A DNA stretch of 64,000 bases from Mesorhizobium waimense (GCF_003601975.1 NZ_QZWZ01000011.1:1-64000), one strand, 5' to 3'; positions 8,794 through 16,785 are shown, counted from the first letter of the stretch. Numbers and translations: made by a program. The notes: generated by a model from the letters alone, not told the origin.

Positions 8794-9188
8794 TTAGTTC
8801 GAGCCGGGGTCGACGCGCTTCGGCGCGAACTTGGCTTGCCACTCCTCGAGGCTCATCCGCGTGTCGGTCGTAGGCGACCGGGCCGGTTTTCTGATGACCG
8901 TGGCAACCTCGGTCTTGTCTACGACGAGGCCGAGAAGCCGCGCCTTGCCCATTATGGCCGCAACACCGGCAGCGGGCAGCTTTTCCATGCGCTGACTGTC
9001 GCAGCTTCGATGGATTGCCTTTCGCGTCCGAGAAGCGTGAGCGACGACGCCGGATGTAATGGCACCAGACCAAGCTCAGAACGGCGAGCATTCAGATCGC
9101 GAAAGCTCGCCGCCGTTGATCGATGAATGATGTGGCGCGGCTGGCCATCGTCGGGATCGAGGACGGATAGGCCGTGCGGCGCGCTCAT
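8794..9188 (-). pseudogene. Frameshifted hypothetical gene
   Basis: An ATG at 9188 has an excellent AGGAGG site seven bases upstream (MSAPHGLSVLDPDDGQ). That frame runs through LGRERQSIEAATVS and then degenerates near 8985. At the same place another frame opens with MEKLPAAGVAAIMGKARLLG and ends with MSLEEWQAKFAPKRVDPGSN at 8794. Adding one base near 8985-8990 gives a continuous product of about 130 residues. I do not recognise the family. Two overlapping genes is the alternative. It sits at the left edge of the phage-like remnant, on the opposite strand. Confidence 0.5.
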
Positions 9189-9318
9189 GGTGCGACCTCC
9201 TGAAGAGGCCGGGCAGCTTGACGACGCATAAGGGCGGACATATTTTTCCGGGCCATCCAAAGCCCCGAATTGAAATCCCCGAACCCCGCTGTGGCGCCAA
9301 GCCCCGGCGGGTTTCGTT

Positions 9319-9555
9319 TTATGCGGCGGTGCGGTCAGCCAGCTCTGACGTCGAGCGCAGCGGTCGCGACAGCTTCTGCTCGACCCAGCGGTCCAGCCCT
9401 TCGGGCGTGTAAAAAACCTCGCCGCCGAACTTGTGAAACTCAGGGCCGCCGCCCTTCAGGCGCAGGTTGCGCAACGTGACCGGGGCGCGATCCACACCGT
9501 GCTTGTCCTTCAGGTGCTTGGAAGCCGCAGTGGGCTTCGGGTACAGTTCAGCGCG
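9319..9555 (-). pseudogene. 5'-truncated phage/ICE DNA-binding protein (excisionase/AlpA-like)
   Basis: The frame from 9555 to the TAA at 9319 encodes ~78 residues without a plausible start codon: LYPKPTAASKHLKDKHGVDR, then LRLKGGGPEFHKFGGEVFYT and GLDRWVEQKLSRP. The pattern (short HTH, GGGPxFxKxGxxVxY wing, then LDxW) is that of small excisionase-like DNA-binding proteins of rhizobial prophages and integrative elements. The start is lost at a junction where a plus-strand phage gene begins head-to-head. An in-frame TAG at 9558-9556 blocks any upstream extension. Confidence 0.6.
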
Positions 9556-9574
9556 CTACGGCGCTAACGGCAGC

Positions 9575-9856
9575 GTGACACTCCTGAAGCAGGACACGCT
9601 CTTCTTCGCGCTGCCTGCTCCTTCGCCTACCCATCCGTTCATTGAGACGGTGGACGGCAAGATGCTTGCCAAAGCGCCAAGAGAGCTCGCTGAACTGTTC
9701 GTCACCGTGCAGCACGATCATGACGATGGCCATACAGAACATCTCGTGTTGCCGCGCTGGCAGTTCGCCCTGCTCGTTAAGCGTGATCGCGAGGGCAAGC
9801 CGCCCCTCGACTTCGATGCCATTGAACAGCGCATCGCCCGCCCGGAGGAAATCTGA
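9575..9856 (+). CDS. Phage-like hypothetical protein, probably 5'-truncated
   Basis: Starting from GTG 9575, 93 residues: TLLKQDTLFFALPAPSP, HPFIETVDGKMLAKAPRELAE and a hydrophilic QHDHDDGHTEH segment. The frame stays open upstream (to 9467), but that part overlaps the truncated minus-strand gene and looks non-coding, so the true start was probably lost at the junction near 9545-9575. No function is recognised. Its stop overlaps the ATG of the next frame by one base, a phage-like tight arrangement. Confidence 0.5.
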   Translation: MTLLKQDTLFFALPAPSPTHPFIETVDGKMLAKAPRELAELFVTVQHDHDDGHTEHLVLPRWQFALLVKRDREGKPPLDFDAIEQRIARPEEI

Positions 9857-10229
9857 TGGTGCAAGTCGGCGACATCGTCCTGCTTGGGTCAGGACTGCGC
9901 TATTGCGTGCTGGATTTTGTCGGCAATGCCAGCGGCACGCGCGACGCGAAGCTGATCCGCAAAAACAGCAATGGCACATTCACTCACTCCAGAAGGGCGC
10001 GGAATTTCTAGTCGCGGCAGAGACCCCTGTCTTCGAGACAGGCGAGGAAGTGCGGGTCGATGGCTTGAAGGGCACGTACATGAGCCGCGAAGCTGACGGC
10101 GATATCGCTCGTGTCATGCTGGAGCCGCGCAGACGGCAATTGTCGGGCGGCGGGTTCATTCAAATCGAGGCCGGTGTTGCTCGCGCCAGCTTCGCCCTGC
10201 TCGTCCTCGAAAATCGCAAACTTTTTTGA
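9856..10229 (+). pseudogene. Frameshifted phage-like hypothetical gene
   Basis: The ATG at 9856 (MVQVGDIVLLGSGLRYCVLD) overlaps the preceding stop. This frame ends at a TAG near 10011. Near 9980-9985 the coding character passes to another frame: KNSNGTFTHS continues as LQKGAEFLVAAETPVFETGE and ends LLVLENRKLF at 10229. One base change would restore a product of about 124 residues. No family is recognised; the position ahead of two longer structural-type genes suggests a prophage morphogenesis module. Confidence 0.6.
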
Positions 10230-10240
10230 AGGAGAACCCC

Positions 10241-10957
10241 ATGGTAAAAGTTCCTCTCGACCTGAATGAAGCTTTCGTTGATCGGCACGCTGAGACCGAC
10301 CCGCTGACCGGTGCGCCTATCGCTGACCCTGTGCTTTCCGGCATGTCGAACGCCGTGAAGCTCGCTCGCGAGCAAGCGACGGTACTCGCCAACTTCGAAG
10401 CGGCCGCGCTCGCCGACAGGACCCAGACGCCAGAAGCGAATCTGCTGCGAATTGCCAATGCGGCGGGCAAGACAGGCAAGCGCGTCGCAGTGCAGCTTGA
10501 CGCCGCTCGGACGAGGGCCAAGACGGAGATCGCCAATATCCAAAAGCGCACCGGCTCCCCGCCACCGCCGAAGGATAGCTTGGCGCTTGCCATGGAGGCC
10601 GAAATCAGGGCGCGCCTCGCCAACATGCTGCCCAAGGACCGCGCCGCCGCCATTGCCAAGGCAAAGGCTGAGAACAACGAAACCATCATCGCTGCTGTGT
10701 TGCGCGGGCCAGCTATGCTCGTCGGGATGGGTGAGGCGGAGCAAAATGCGATTAAGCACCACTATCGGATGCGCTTCCACGCGGCGGACTACGCTCGACT
10801 TGAGCGTTTGAACAAGGCCGTGGATGCCATGGAAAGGCCGGGCCGCCTGTTTGTCAGCCTTGTGCGCTCGGCGGAGGACTCGCCATCAGCAAGACTGGCC
10901 GCAATCAACACACGCGCGGTTGAAGAAGCCGCCGCTGCCCATGCGAGGGAGGCATGA
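10241..10957 (+). CDS. Phage-like hypothetical protein, Ala/helix-rich
   Basis: 238 residues from ATG 10241 (MVKVPLDLNEAFVDRHAETD), which has a GAAGGAG ribosome site; an in-frame TTG at 10226 is less likely. The protein is predicted mostly helical, without Cys clusters, signal peptide or membrane segments. No domain is recognised. Its stop (TGA) overlaps the next ATG as ATGA, so the pair is translationally coupled. Order and style suggest prophage head or morphogenesis genes, but no capsid or terminase gene is visible nearby. Confidence 0.6.
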   Translation: MVKVPLDLNEAFVDRHAETDPLTGAPIADPVLSGMSNAVKLAREQATVLANFEAAALADRTQTPEANLLRIANAAGKTGKRVAVQLDAARTRAKTEIANIQKRTGSPPPPKDSLALAMEAEIRARLANMLPKDRAAAIAKAKAENNETIIAAVLRGPAMLVGMGEAEQNAIKHHYRMRFHAADYARLERLNKAVDAMERPGRLFVSLVRSAEDSPSARLAAINTRAVEEAAAAHAREA

Positions 10958-11523
10958 TCATGGACAAGCGCGCCCTGTTCCATGAAGACGGCAGCTTTGC
11001 CGCTCCCCGAACCGTCAAGCGCATCGAGAGCGTGCCGGAAAGTAACCGCGACTGGTATCTGCCGGAAGCCGGCAAAACGGATGGCCGCCACATCCTCAAT
11101 CATCAGATTTGGAAAGAGGTCCGCGAGCCATACGAACGCGAAGTCGAGCGGCTTGAAAAAGCAATGGCTGATCTAAAGGCCAAGCACGAAACGGATGTTG
11201 AGCGCGAGAGGCAGGCGCGGAAGCGGGAGAAGATCGACTCAGCCCTGCATAGCACCTGCAAGGACGCTGGCATCCCCGATGGACTGATGGAGGGCGCTAT
11301 CGCGCTGCTTTCGGAAGAAGCTACGTTCGAGGTTGACGAGAGCTATGAGTTCGGCGGCGGCGTGGTTGTCGCAACTCGCAACGGCACGCGGAGCACGGTG
11401 GAGGCTCTGGTTGAGAACTTCCTCGACAGCGACGAGGGCGCAGCGTTCCGCGGGAAACGCCGCGCCGCTCCGTCTGACAACTACTTCAGCAGTATGATTG
11501 CGGGCATGAAGCAGCCCCGGTAA
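10954..11523 (+). CDS. Phage-like hypothetical protein with coiled coil (scaffold-like)
   Basis: 189 residues, or 187 from the second ATG at 10960. A charged helical stretch at about residues 50-95 (EREVERLEKAMADLKAKHET and on) should form a coiled coil. The C-terminal half has GGGVVVATRNGTRSTVEALV and a basic tail. The pattern resembles phage scaffolding or minor head proteins, but I cannot name a family. It is coupled to the upstream gene. A small hairpin (11524-11542) follows the stop. Confidence 0.6.
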   Translation: MIMDKRALFHEDGSFAAPRTVKRIESVPESNRDWYLPEAGKTDGRHILNHQIWKEVREPYEREVERLEKAMADLKAKHETDVERERQARKREKIDSALHSTCKDAGIPDGLMEGAIALLSEEATFEVDESYEFGGGVVVATRNGTRSTVEALVENFLDSDEGAAFRGKRRAAPSDNYFSSMIAGMKQPR

Positions 11524-11542
11524 CGACAGTAAAATTCTGTCG
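11524..11542 (+). terminator. Hairpin after phage-like gene (possible terminator)
   Basis: CGACAG / CTGTCG, a 6-bp perfect stem with an AT-rich loop directly after the TAA at 11521-11523. There is no T-tract, so termination is uncertain. Confidence 0.3.
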
Positions 11543-11582
11543 AACATTTAACCCTTGAAATAACCTTCGACTCAGTGAAACA

Positions 11583-11609
11583 TTCGCACTCCTTTTTTGG
11601 GGGTGCGAA
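11583..11609 (+). promoter_or_regulatory. Hairpin overlapping the ribosome-binding region of the 11613 gene
   Basis: TTCGCACTCC at 11583-11592 can pair with GGGGTGCGAA at 11600-11609 (9 Watson-Crick pairs and one G-T) around a T-rich loop, ending three bases before ATG 11613. It could act as a terminator for the upstream genes or mask the G-rich ribosome site. Confidence 0.4.
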
Positions 11610-11612
11610 TCC

Positions 11613-12221
11613 ATGTCCGATAACGATCTCGATCTTTTGCTCGACAAGATGGAAGACATTGCGAAGGCAGTGAACTCATTCAATTCCGAGTCTGTTCAAC
11701 AAGCAGCCTTCGACTCACTGATTTCGGCGTTCATTGGTACGCTTGGGTCGCGCGCCGCAAAGTATCCAATCGATGAAGAGCCAGTAGTTGAGAATGGCCA
11801 AGTCACCGAGCAGGGTGGCAAGAAGGCGAAGCGGCCACAGCGCAAGCCAAGAACATCAGGAGCCAAGACTGATCGCAGCGGCGGTTTTGATGAAGCCACC
11901 CTGTTGAACGCGATCAAAAACGATGTTCGCTTCCAGACCTTTAGGAACAAAATCGTCGTCGGTTCCGCCAACAGGATTTAGCAGGTAAAGTTTGTCTCGT
12001 GGTACGCCGGGGAAGTTCCTATGACTTCGGGCAACATGATGCGCATTTTGAATGGACTGGGCGTGAGAATGAGTCCGCCTCAGGCGTCTGACGCGGTCAC
12101 AGCAGCGAAGTCGGATTTCATTGCAACTACACCAGCGACAAAGCCTCAAACGTTTCGCTTGTCTGCCCCTGCACACGCTGCATTTGAGAAGTGGTTACTG
12201 AATGACACAGCAGCTGGCTGA
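11613..12221 (+). pseudogene. Hypothetical winged-helix-like gene interrupted by an in-frame TAG
   Basis: The first ORF (122 aa, MSDNDLDLLLDKMEDIAKAV) ends at a TAG at 11979-11981. The same frame then continues without another stop to 12221 as QVKFVSWYAGEVPMTSGNMM, and on through FRLSAPAHAAFEKWLLND. The post-stop segment resembles residues ~25-90 of the next protein (helix ending in W, then IL..., AS, TFR-I/L, acidic end), so a single domain seems split by a nonsense codon. The Lys-rich linker in the middle fits a flexible hinge. Two separate small genes is the alternative. The region is visibly more AT-rich than the chromosome, suggesting transfer. Its end overlaps the next gene by 20 bases. 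Confidence 0.5.
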
Positions 12222-13023
12222 TTTCGCGGCGTTTCTCTCTGAGCAGAAATTGACGGAGCTTGATGAGGCAATCGCAATTATATGGTTTCTGACGCGAGAC
12301 CCTGAGCAAGCAGGGGGCGTTAGCGTTCCTCAAATCGTAGAGGTGCTGGGAGCCTATCGGCTCCGATCAAACATCAACGCTTCTCGGCTCAGCATGAAAT
12401 TGAGGGGCAATACGAACGTTGTTGCCGGGTCGAAAGGCCGTGGGACTTTCCGGATAAGGGCGTCCAGCGACCGTGTCTATGCTGAAAAGTTCGCCGACTT
12501 CCTTGATCCACGAACTGCTAAAGTCAGCGACAATCTCATATCAAACGAAATCTCGTTAGGCGCGCGCCGTCACTTGGAGCAAATCCGACGCGAAGCGAAT
12601 GGCTCCTATGATCGAGGCTTTTACAATGGCTCAGCGGTGATGTGTCGGCGCTTAGTTGAGCTTCTTCTCGTGGAAGCCATAGTCAAAGCAGGGCATCTTG
12701 CCCAAATCATCGACTCAAAAAACGAGATAAAGGGCTTTGGCGATATCATAGGAGTCGCAAAGTCCAATCAGTACATTCGTCTCTCGCGGACCACGCCAGC
12801 CACAATCGAGAAAGTGAAAACCATTGGAGATGCGGCTGCTCATCATCGGTACTATACGACCACGAAGAAAGACCTCGATGAATTGAATCCAGGTCTGCGG
12901 CACGTGATCACGGAACTAGCCGCCCTGCAGGCTTGTAGCGCGCCGCCCGCACACTTGGGGCGACGCGCAAGGCTCTGCCGCTACAGGCGGCGGCTTTGGC
13001 CGCCTTTGCATGAAGATCAGTGA
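12202..13023 (+). CDS. Hypothetical protein with winged-helix-like N-terminus and HEPN/DUF4145-like C-terminus
   Basis: 273 residues. Residues ~1-95 (ELDEAIAIIWFLTRDPEQ, IVEVLGAYRLRSNINASRLS, KGRGTFRIRAS) look like a winged-helix domain. Residues ~125-245 match the DUF4145/HEPN pattern: MCRRLVELLLVEAIVKAG, then IGDAAAHHRYYTTTKKDL, with the characteristic G-(N/D)-x-A-A-H. HEPN proteins are often ribonucleases or toxin and defence components; here the catalytic R-x4-6-H motif is not obvious. The last ~30 residues (from SAPPAHLGRR) are low-quality and run through a hairpin at 12985-13005, so the C-terminus may be altered. The ATG overlaps the preceding frame. Confidence 0.6.
   Translation: MTQQLADFAAFLSEQKLTELDEAIAIIWFLTRDPEQAGGVSVPQIVEVLGAYRLRSNINASRLSMKLRGNTNVVAGSKGRGTFRIRASSDRVYAEKFADFLDPRTAKVSDNLISNEISLGARRHLEQIRREANGSYDRGFYNGSAVMCRRLVELLLVEAIVKAGHLAQIIDSKNEIKGFGDIIGVAKSNQYIRLSRTTPATIEKVKTIGDAAAHHRYYTTTKKDLDELNPGLRHVITELAALQACSAPPAHLGRRARLCRYRRRLWPPLHEDQ
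12985..13007 (+). terminator. Hairpin between convergent genes (possible terminator)
   Basis: AGGCGGC / GCCGCCT, a 7-bp perfect stem followed by TT. It lies just inside the end of the HEPN-like frame and just beyond the 3' end of the minus-strand gene that stops at 13017. Confidence 0.4.
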
Positions 13024-13343
13024 ACTGAAACGTTTAAGTTCACGTCTTCAACACCATGTCGGCGCTTCCATGCTCTGAACTCACGGTTCATACGCCGGAG
13101 ACGACGCTCATGGTGTGATGGCTTCTCATCTTCATAAAGGTCTAATCCGGGGGCGAAAAGCACTACACCGTTGTCGAGATCAACCCGGGCGACACGACCC
13201 CCGCACCCTGGAAGTTGGTCCACCACTCTCATCTGGTGCTCTCTGCGCCAACCGGCGTCAGAATCGCTTGTTTCGATGATGGTGATCGACTCCTCGTTTA
13301 GTGCATCGGCCGGAATAACCAGTTCGAGTGTCTGTTCTTTCAT
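13017..13343 (-). CDS. Hypothetical protein
   Basis: 108 residues from the ATG at 13343 (MKEQTLELVIPADALNEESI). The frame is open up to 13391, but the upstream residues look non-coding. The protein has beta-rich segments (ESITIIETSDSDAGWRRE, RVARVDLDNGVVLFAPGLDL) and a basic C-terminus (RRLRRMNREFRAWKRRHG). No family is recognised. It is convergent with the HEPN-like gene and is the last gene before the tRNA. The 270 bases beyond it (13344-13613) show nothing convincing. Confidence 0.45.
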   Translation of the reverse strand: MKEQTLELVIPADALNEESITIIETSDSDAGWRREHQMRVVDQLPGCGGRVARVDLDNGVVLFAPGLDLYEDEKPSHHERRLRRMNREFRAWKRRHGVEDVNLNVSVH

Positions 13344-13613
13344 GATGCCAGTTCTCCATATGGTGCGTCGGAAGGACGGGGACCACAGCACGACGCACTG
13401 CAGCGGACCTGCAGGCCTTTTGGCACCTGCGCTTCCGCCCCAGTGTGTCCGAGAACTGAAGAACTGGAGAACGAGCTGGAATGCTCACCGACCATAGAAC
13501 CAATAGTAGGTCACCGAGTCAAGCGACTGGCGACTTTCCTTATTTGTGGGGTAAGCGCAAATAAGGTTCTGCGAACGAACACGACGCAAGCTATTCTATT
13601 TGTTGGGAATTTT

Positions 13614-13689
13614 TGGTGCCGCTTAGGTGACTCGAACACCTGACCCCATCATTACGAATGATGTGCTCTACCAACTGAGCTAAAGCGGC
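13614..13689 (-). tRNA. tRNA-Thr (anticodon CGU)
   Basis: On the minus strand the 76 bases fold as a complete tRNA with encoded CCA. The acceptor stem is GCCGCTT / AAGCGGC, the D arm is GCTCAGTTGGTAGAGC, the anticodon loop TTCGTAA carries CGT, and the T arm has GTTCGAGTC. The CGU anticodon reads ACG, threonine. Its 3' end faces the phage-like remnant, making it a likely integration target. Confidence 0.95.
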
Positions 13690-14013
13690 CCGGGAAGCCG
13701 AGGCCTCCAAGATGGGCTGCGTGATAGACTCAACCCGTCAGGAATTCAAGATGGACGGCCGCGAATTCAAGTCAGGACAGGCATTTCGTTTTCGCGCTCC
13801 AAGCCAAACCCAAACTCCAGCCGTACGGATCTGCCACCTGCTCGGACGGCGGCGCGCGGGCAAGTTGTGCTCGAAGGCGCCGGGCGATCAGGCGAAATCT
13901 GTTGATTCTCTTGCTGAAAACCACCGAAATCGGCCCTGGATGCCTGCCCAGGGCAGAATGCGGGCGCTCGCTTGTTGATTGATTGGTCGCCTGCGGCTAA
14001 CGATCATGGCAAT
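13690..14013. other. Intergenic region without a convincing gene
   Basis: 324 bases between the tRNA and the membrane-protein gene. An 88-codon frame (13712-13978) has no recognisable family, no good ribosome site and an amino-acid composition like a shadow. The promoter of the downstream gene is expected here, but I could not single out -35 and -10 boxes. Confidence 0.5.
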
Positions 14014-15183
14014 GTGAGCGAACGTGCAGAGGGAATTCGCTTGGACCCGATCGAAAAAGCGATCCGGAACGCCTTCGACAAGGGCAATGCCGAGGACCGT
14101 GCGTTTCGCGAGCGGGTCTACCGCTCGGCCTTTGCCGCGCTGGACCGCGTGCTCCAGGCCAATCCGAACGTGACGGTGGAAGTCGCCATCAAGCGCCGCA
14201 AGGCGGTGCAGGCCAAGATCGCCGAGATCGAATCGGAATTCCTGCCGGCGGTTCCCGATATTGCCCTGCAGACGGAAACCGACGCAGCAGCGCCCGCCGT
14301 GGAGGCGCCGACGGTGGCTGCGGCAGAAGCCACGCCGTCGCCTGCTGTCGTCGTTGACGGGCCGGTCCAGCCGCCTGCATCCGACGCGCCAAGATCGCGC
14401 GTCCTGCCTGTCGTTCCCGACATCATGCCGGATGAGGTTCTTCCCAGTGCGCCGGCGCTCGATTCCCCCGCCACCCTCTCGACGGAGAGCGGCGAGGCCG
14501 AGGTCGCGCCGGACCGCGATGAGCGGCGCATCAGAGGGCGGCGCCTGCCGCTGACCGCGATCTTCCTTGGCGTGACGCTGCTCGCAGCAGCCGGCATCGG
14601 CCTCTATTTCGCCCAGCAAACCGGCGTGTTCAAGACGCCGGCCCAACTCGATACGGCCCCGCCCGAGGCGCCGCCGACGGTCGAGGACGACGATTTCACG
14701 CCGCCTGCCGGCTCGCCGGAAAAGGCCGACGAGGCCGAACAGGAGCGTGACTGGATCAACGTGTTTTCGCCTGCCGACCCGACTCATGTCGCGGCACCCT
14801 CCGATGCCAAGGCCGAGGTGATGGAGGACGACACCGGCTCGTTCCTGCGCATCCGTTCCGGCGCCTCGGGCTCGGCCATCGCCTTCGATGTCGGTCAGGG
14901 CGTGCTGGAAAAGCTTGCCGGCAAGCACGCGGTGTTCGACATCGTCGCCCGTTCCGAAGAGGGCAAGGAGACGCAGATCTCGGTCGATTGCAATTTCGGC
15001 GAACTCGGCGATTGCGGCCGCAAGCGCTATGCCGTCGGCAACGAGCGCAACGAGTATCTGTTCGACGTGCAATTCCCGAACAAGGCCCCCGGCGCCGCCG
15101 GCACGATCGCTATCAATTCCGATTTCGACAAGCAGGGCAAGTCGGTCGACATCTACGAGATCCGCGTCTCGATTGCGCAGTAA
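14014..15183 (+). CDS. Single-pass membrane protein of unknown function
   Basis: About 389 residues. The cytoplasmic N-terminal part is helical (DPIEKAIRNAFDKGNAEDRA) and followed by a long Ala/Pro-rich linker. There is one membrane segment (TAIFLGVTLLAAAGIGLYFA, about residue 180), then an acidic linker and a beta-rich periplasmic domain with two Cys (DCNFGELGDCGRKRY). The GTG at 14014 gives a start just before the conserved-looking part; TTG 14041 is also possible, and the in-frame ATG at 13972 is less likely. The architecture is typical of rhizobial proteins without assigned function. Transcribed convergently to the ligase gene. Confidence 0.7.
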   Translation: MSERAEGIRLDPIEKAIRNAFDKGNAEDRAFRERVYRSAFAALDRVLQANPNVTVEVAIKRRKAVQAKIAEIESEFLPAVPDIALQTETDAAAPAVEAPTVAAAEATPSPAVVVDGPVQPPASDAPRSRVLPVVPDIMPDEVLPSAPALDSPATLSTESGEAEVAPDRDERRIRGRRLPLTAIFLGVTLLAAAGIGLYFAQQTGVFKTPAQLDTAPPEAPPTVEDDDFTPPAGSPEKADEAEQERDWINVFSPADPTHVAAPSDAKAEVMEDDTGSFLRIRSGASGSAIAFDVGQGVLEKLAGKHAVFDIVARSEEGKETQISVDCNFGELGDCGRKRYAVGNERNEYLFDVQFPNKAPGAAGTIAINSDFDKQGKSVDIYEIRVSIAQ

Positions 15184-15186
15184 ATC

Positions 15187-16785
15187 TCACGCATCGAGCA
15201 GCGCCTGCAGCGTTTCGATACGGTCGGCTTCCGCCGCCGGCTTGTCCCAGCGCAGCCGCGAAATGCGCGGAAAGCGCATGGCGACGCCCGATTTGTGCCG
15301 TGTCGAGCGGTTGAGCCCTTCGAACGCGACTTCCAGCACCAGCCCGTTCTTGCGGTCGGCGCGCACCGAACGCACCGGACCGAAGCGCTCGACGGTGTTG
15401 TCTCGGACATATTTGTCGATCTGCTTCAATTCCTCGTCGGTGAAGCCGAAATAGGCCTTGCCGACCGGCACCAGCTCTTCCGCGCCTTCCGGACCCGACC
15501 AGACGCCGAACGTATAGTCGGAATAGAAGCTCGAACGCTTGCCGTGGCCGCGCTGGGCGTACATCAGCACCGCGTCGACCGTGTGCGGATCGCGCTTCCA
15601 CTTGAACCAAGGCCCCTTCGGCCGGCCGGCGAGATAGAGCGAATCCCAGCGCTTCAGCATCACCCCTTCGATAATCGGATGCGGCGGCGCCTGGCGCAGC
15701 TGTTCCAGGGCCTGCCAGTCCTCGAATGCGACCAGCGGTGAAAGATCGAAACGGCTGGGGTCGAGCGCGCCGACGAAGGTCTCGAGCCGGAGCCGTCGCT
15801 CGCGGAAGGGCAGCGCGCGCAAATCCTCGCCGCCGATTTGCAGCGCGTCGTAGCAGCGCATGAAGGCCGGGTATTGCTGCTGCATTTTCGGGGTGACGGT
15901 CTTGCGGTTCAGCCGCTGCTGCAGGTCGGAAAACGTGCCCGTCGCCGAGGGCTCGCCGACCAGCAACTCGCCATCGAGCGCGGCCGAAAAATGCATGGCC
16001 TCGGCGAGGTCGGGAAAGGCGCCGGAGACGTCGTCGCCGGTGCGCGAATAGAGCCGGCGCACACCGTCTTCGCAGACCGCCTGGACGCGGATGCCGTCCC
16101 ATTTCCACTCCGCGGCATAGTCGGCCGGATCGAGTTTCTCGAGATCGCCGTCACCGATCGGGTTGGACAGCATCACCGGCCGGAACAGGGCCGACGCAGT
16201 CCTTTGCGGCTTTTCCGCCTTGCCCTCCAGCCAGGCGAACAGCGTGGTGTAGGGCGGTGTCAGCCCGTGCCACAGCTCCTCGATCTCGGCGACGTCGACC
16301 TTGCCGAACTCTGCCAGCGCCTGCTTCGCCAGCCGCGCCGAGACGCCGATGCGCAGGCCGCCGGTGACCAGCTTGATGATGGCGAAGCGGGCCGAGATGC
16401 CGGCGCTGTCGAGCAATCTGGCCAGCACCTTCGGTCCGTCGGAGCGACTCGCCGCCTGCAGTTTCGCCACCACCTCGCCGAGCGTCGGCTCCCGGTTCGG
16501 GATATGTCCGGGCGATTGCGGCCATACCAGCGAGACCGTCTCGGCGAGGTCGCCGACATAGTCGTAGGAATAACCGAACAGCACCGGGTCCATGCGCTCG
16601 ACGACAAGCGCGCGCAGCATCGCCGGCTTGACCGCGGCGATGGAGAGATCGCCGGTGATCGCCGCCAGCGCCAGCCCGCGATCCGGATCCTCGACGCTGC
16701 GGAAATAGTCGATCAGCAACGTCAGCTTGCCGTTGCGCGACGGCGTCAGCACGAGACGGTCAAGAAGTTCGGCGAAGCGGTTCAT
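15187..16785 (-). CDS. ATP-dependent DNA ligase (ligase-associated repair cluster type)
   Basis: 532 residues. The N-terminal helical ligase domain (about 1-200) is followed by the nucleotidyltransferase core with the adenylated Lys at about K228 in EWKWDGIR (K-x-D-G motif I), then a DGELL motif and a C-terminal OB fold. The protein seals nicks using ATP and differs from the replicative NAD-dependent LigA. Its partner, a ligase-associated exonuclease, lies just upstream on the same strand (130-base gap holding a repeat). Homologous clusters also include an Lhr-type helicase and a PdeM phosphoesterase, which are not present here. Role: DNA damage repair. Confidence 0.9.
   Translation of the reverse strand: MNRFAELLDRLVLTPSRNGKLTLLIDYFRSVEDPDRGLALAAITGDLSIAAVKPAMLRALVVERMDPVLFGYSYDYVGDLAETVSLVWPQSPGHIPNREPTLGEVVAKLQAASRSDGPKVLARLLDSAGISARFAIIKLVTGGLRIGVSARLAKQALAEFGKVDVAEIEELWHGLTPPYTTLFAWLEGKAEKPQRTASALFRPVMLSNPIGDGDLEKLDPADYAAEWKWDGIRVQAVCEDGVRRLYSRTGDDVSGAFPDLAEAMHFSAALDGELLVGEPSATGTFSDLQQRLNRKTVTPKMQQQYPAFMRCYDALQIGGEDLRALPFRERRLRLETFVGALDPSRFDLSPLVAFEDWQALEQLRQAPPHPIIEGVMLKRWDSLYLAGRPKGPWFKWKRDPHTVDAVLMYAQRGHGKRSSFYSDYTFGVWSGPEGAEELVPVGKAYFGFTDEELKQIDKYVRDNTVERFGPVRSVRADRKNGLVLEVAFEGLNRSTRHKSGVAMRFPRISRLRWDKPAAEADRIETLQALLDA

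Noticed and set aside
11979..11981. Read-through or pyrrolysine decoding of the in-frame TAG
   Set aside because: No pyl genes or stop-codon context are seen, and rhizobia do not use pyrrolysine; a nonsense mutation is simpler.
13712..13978. 88-codon frame after the tRNA gene
   Set aside because: No ribosome site, no family resemblance and low coding quality.
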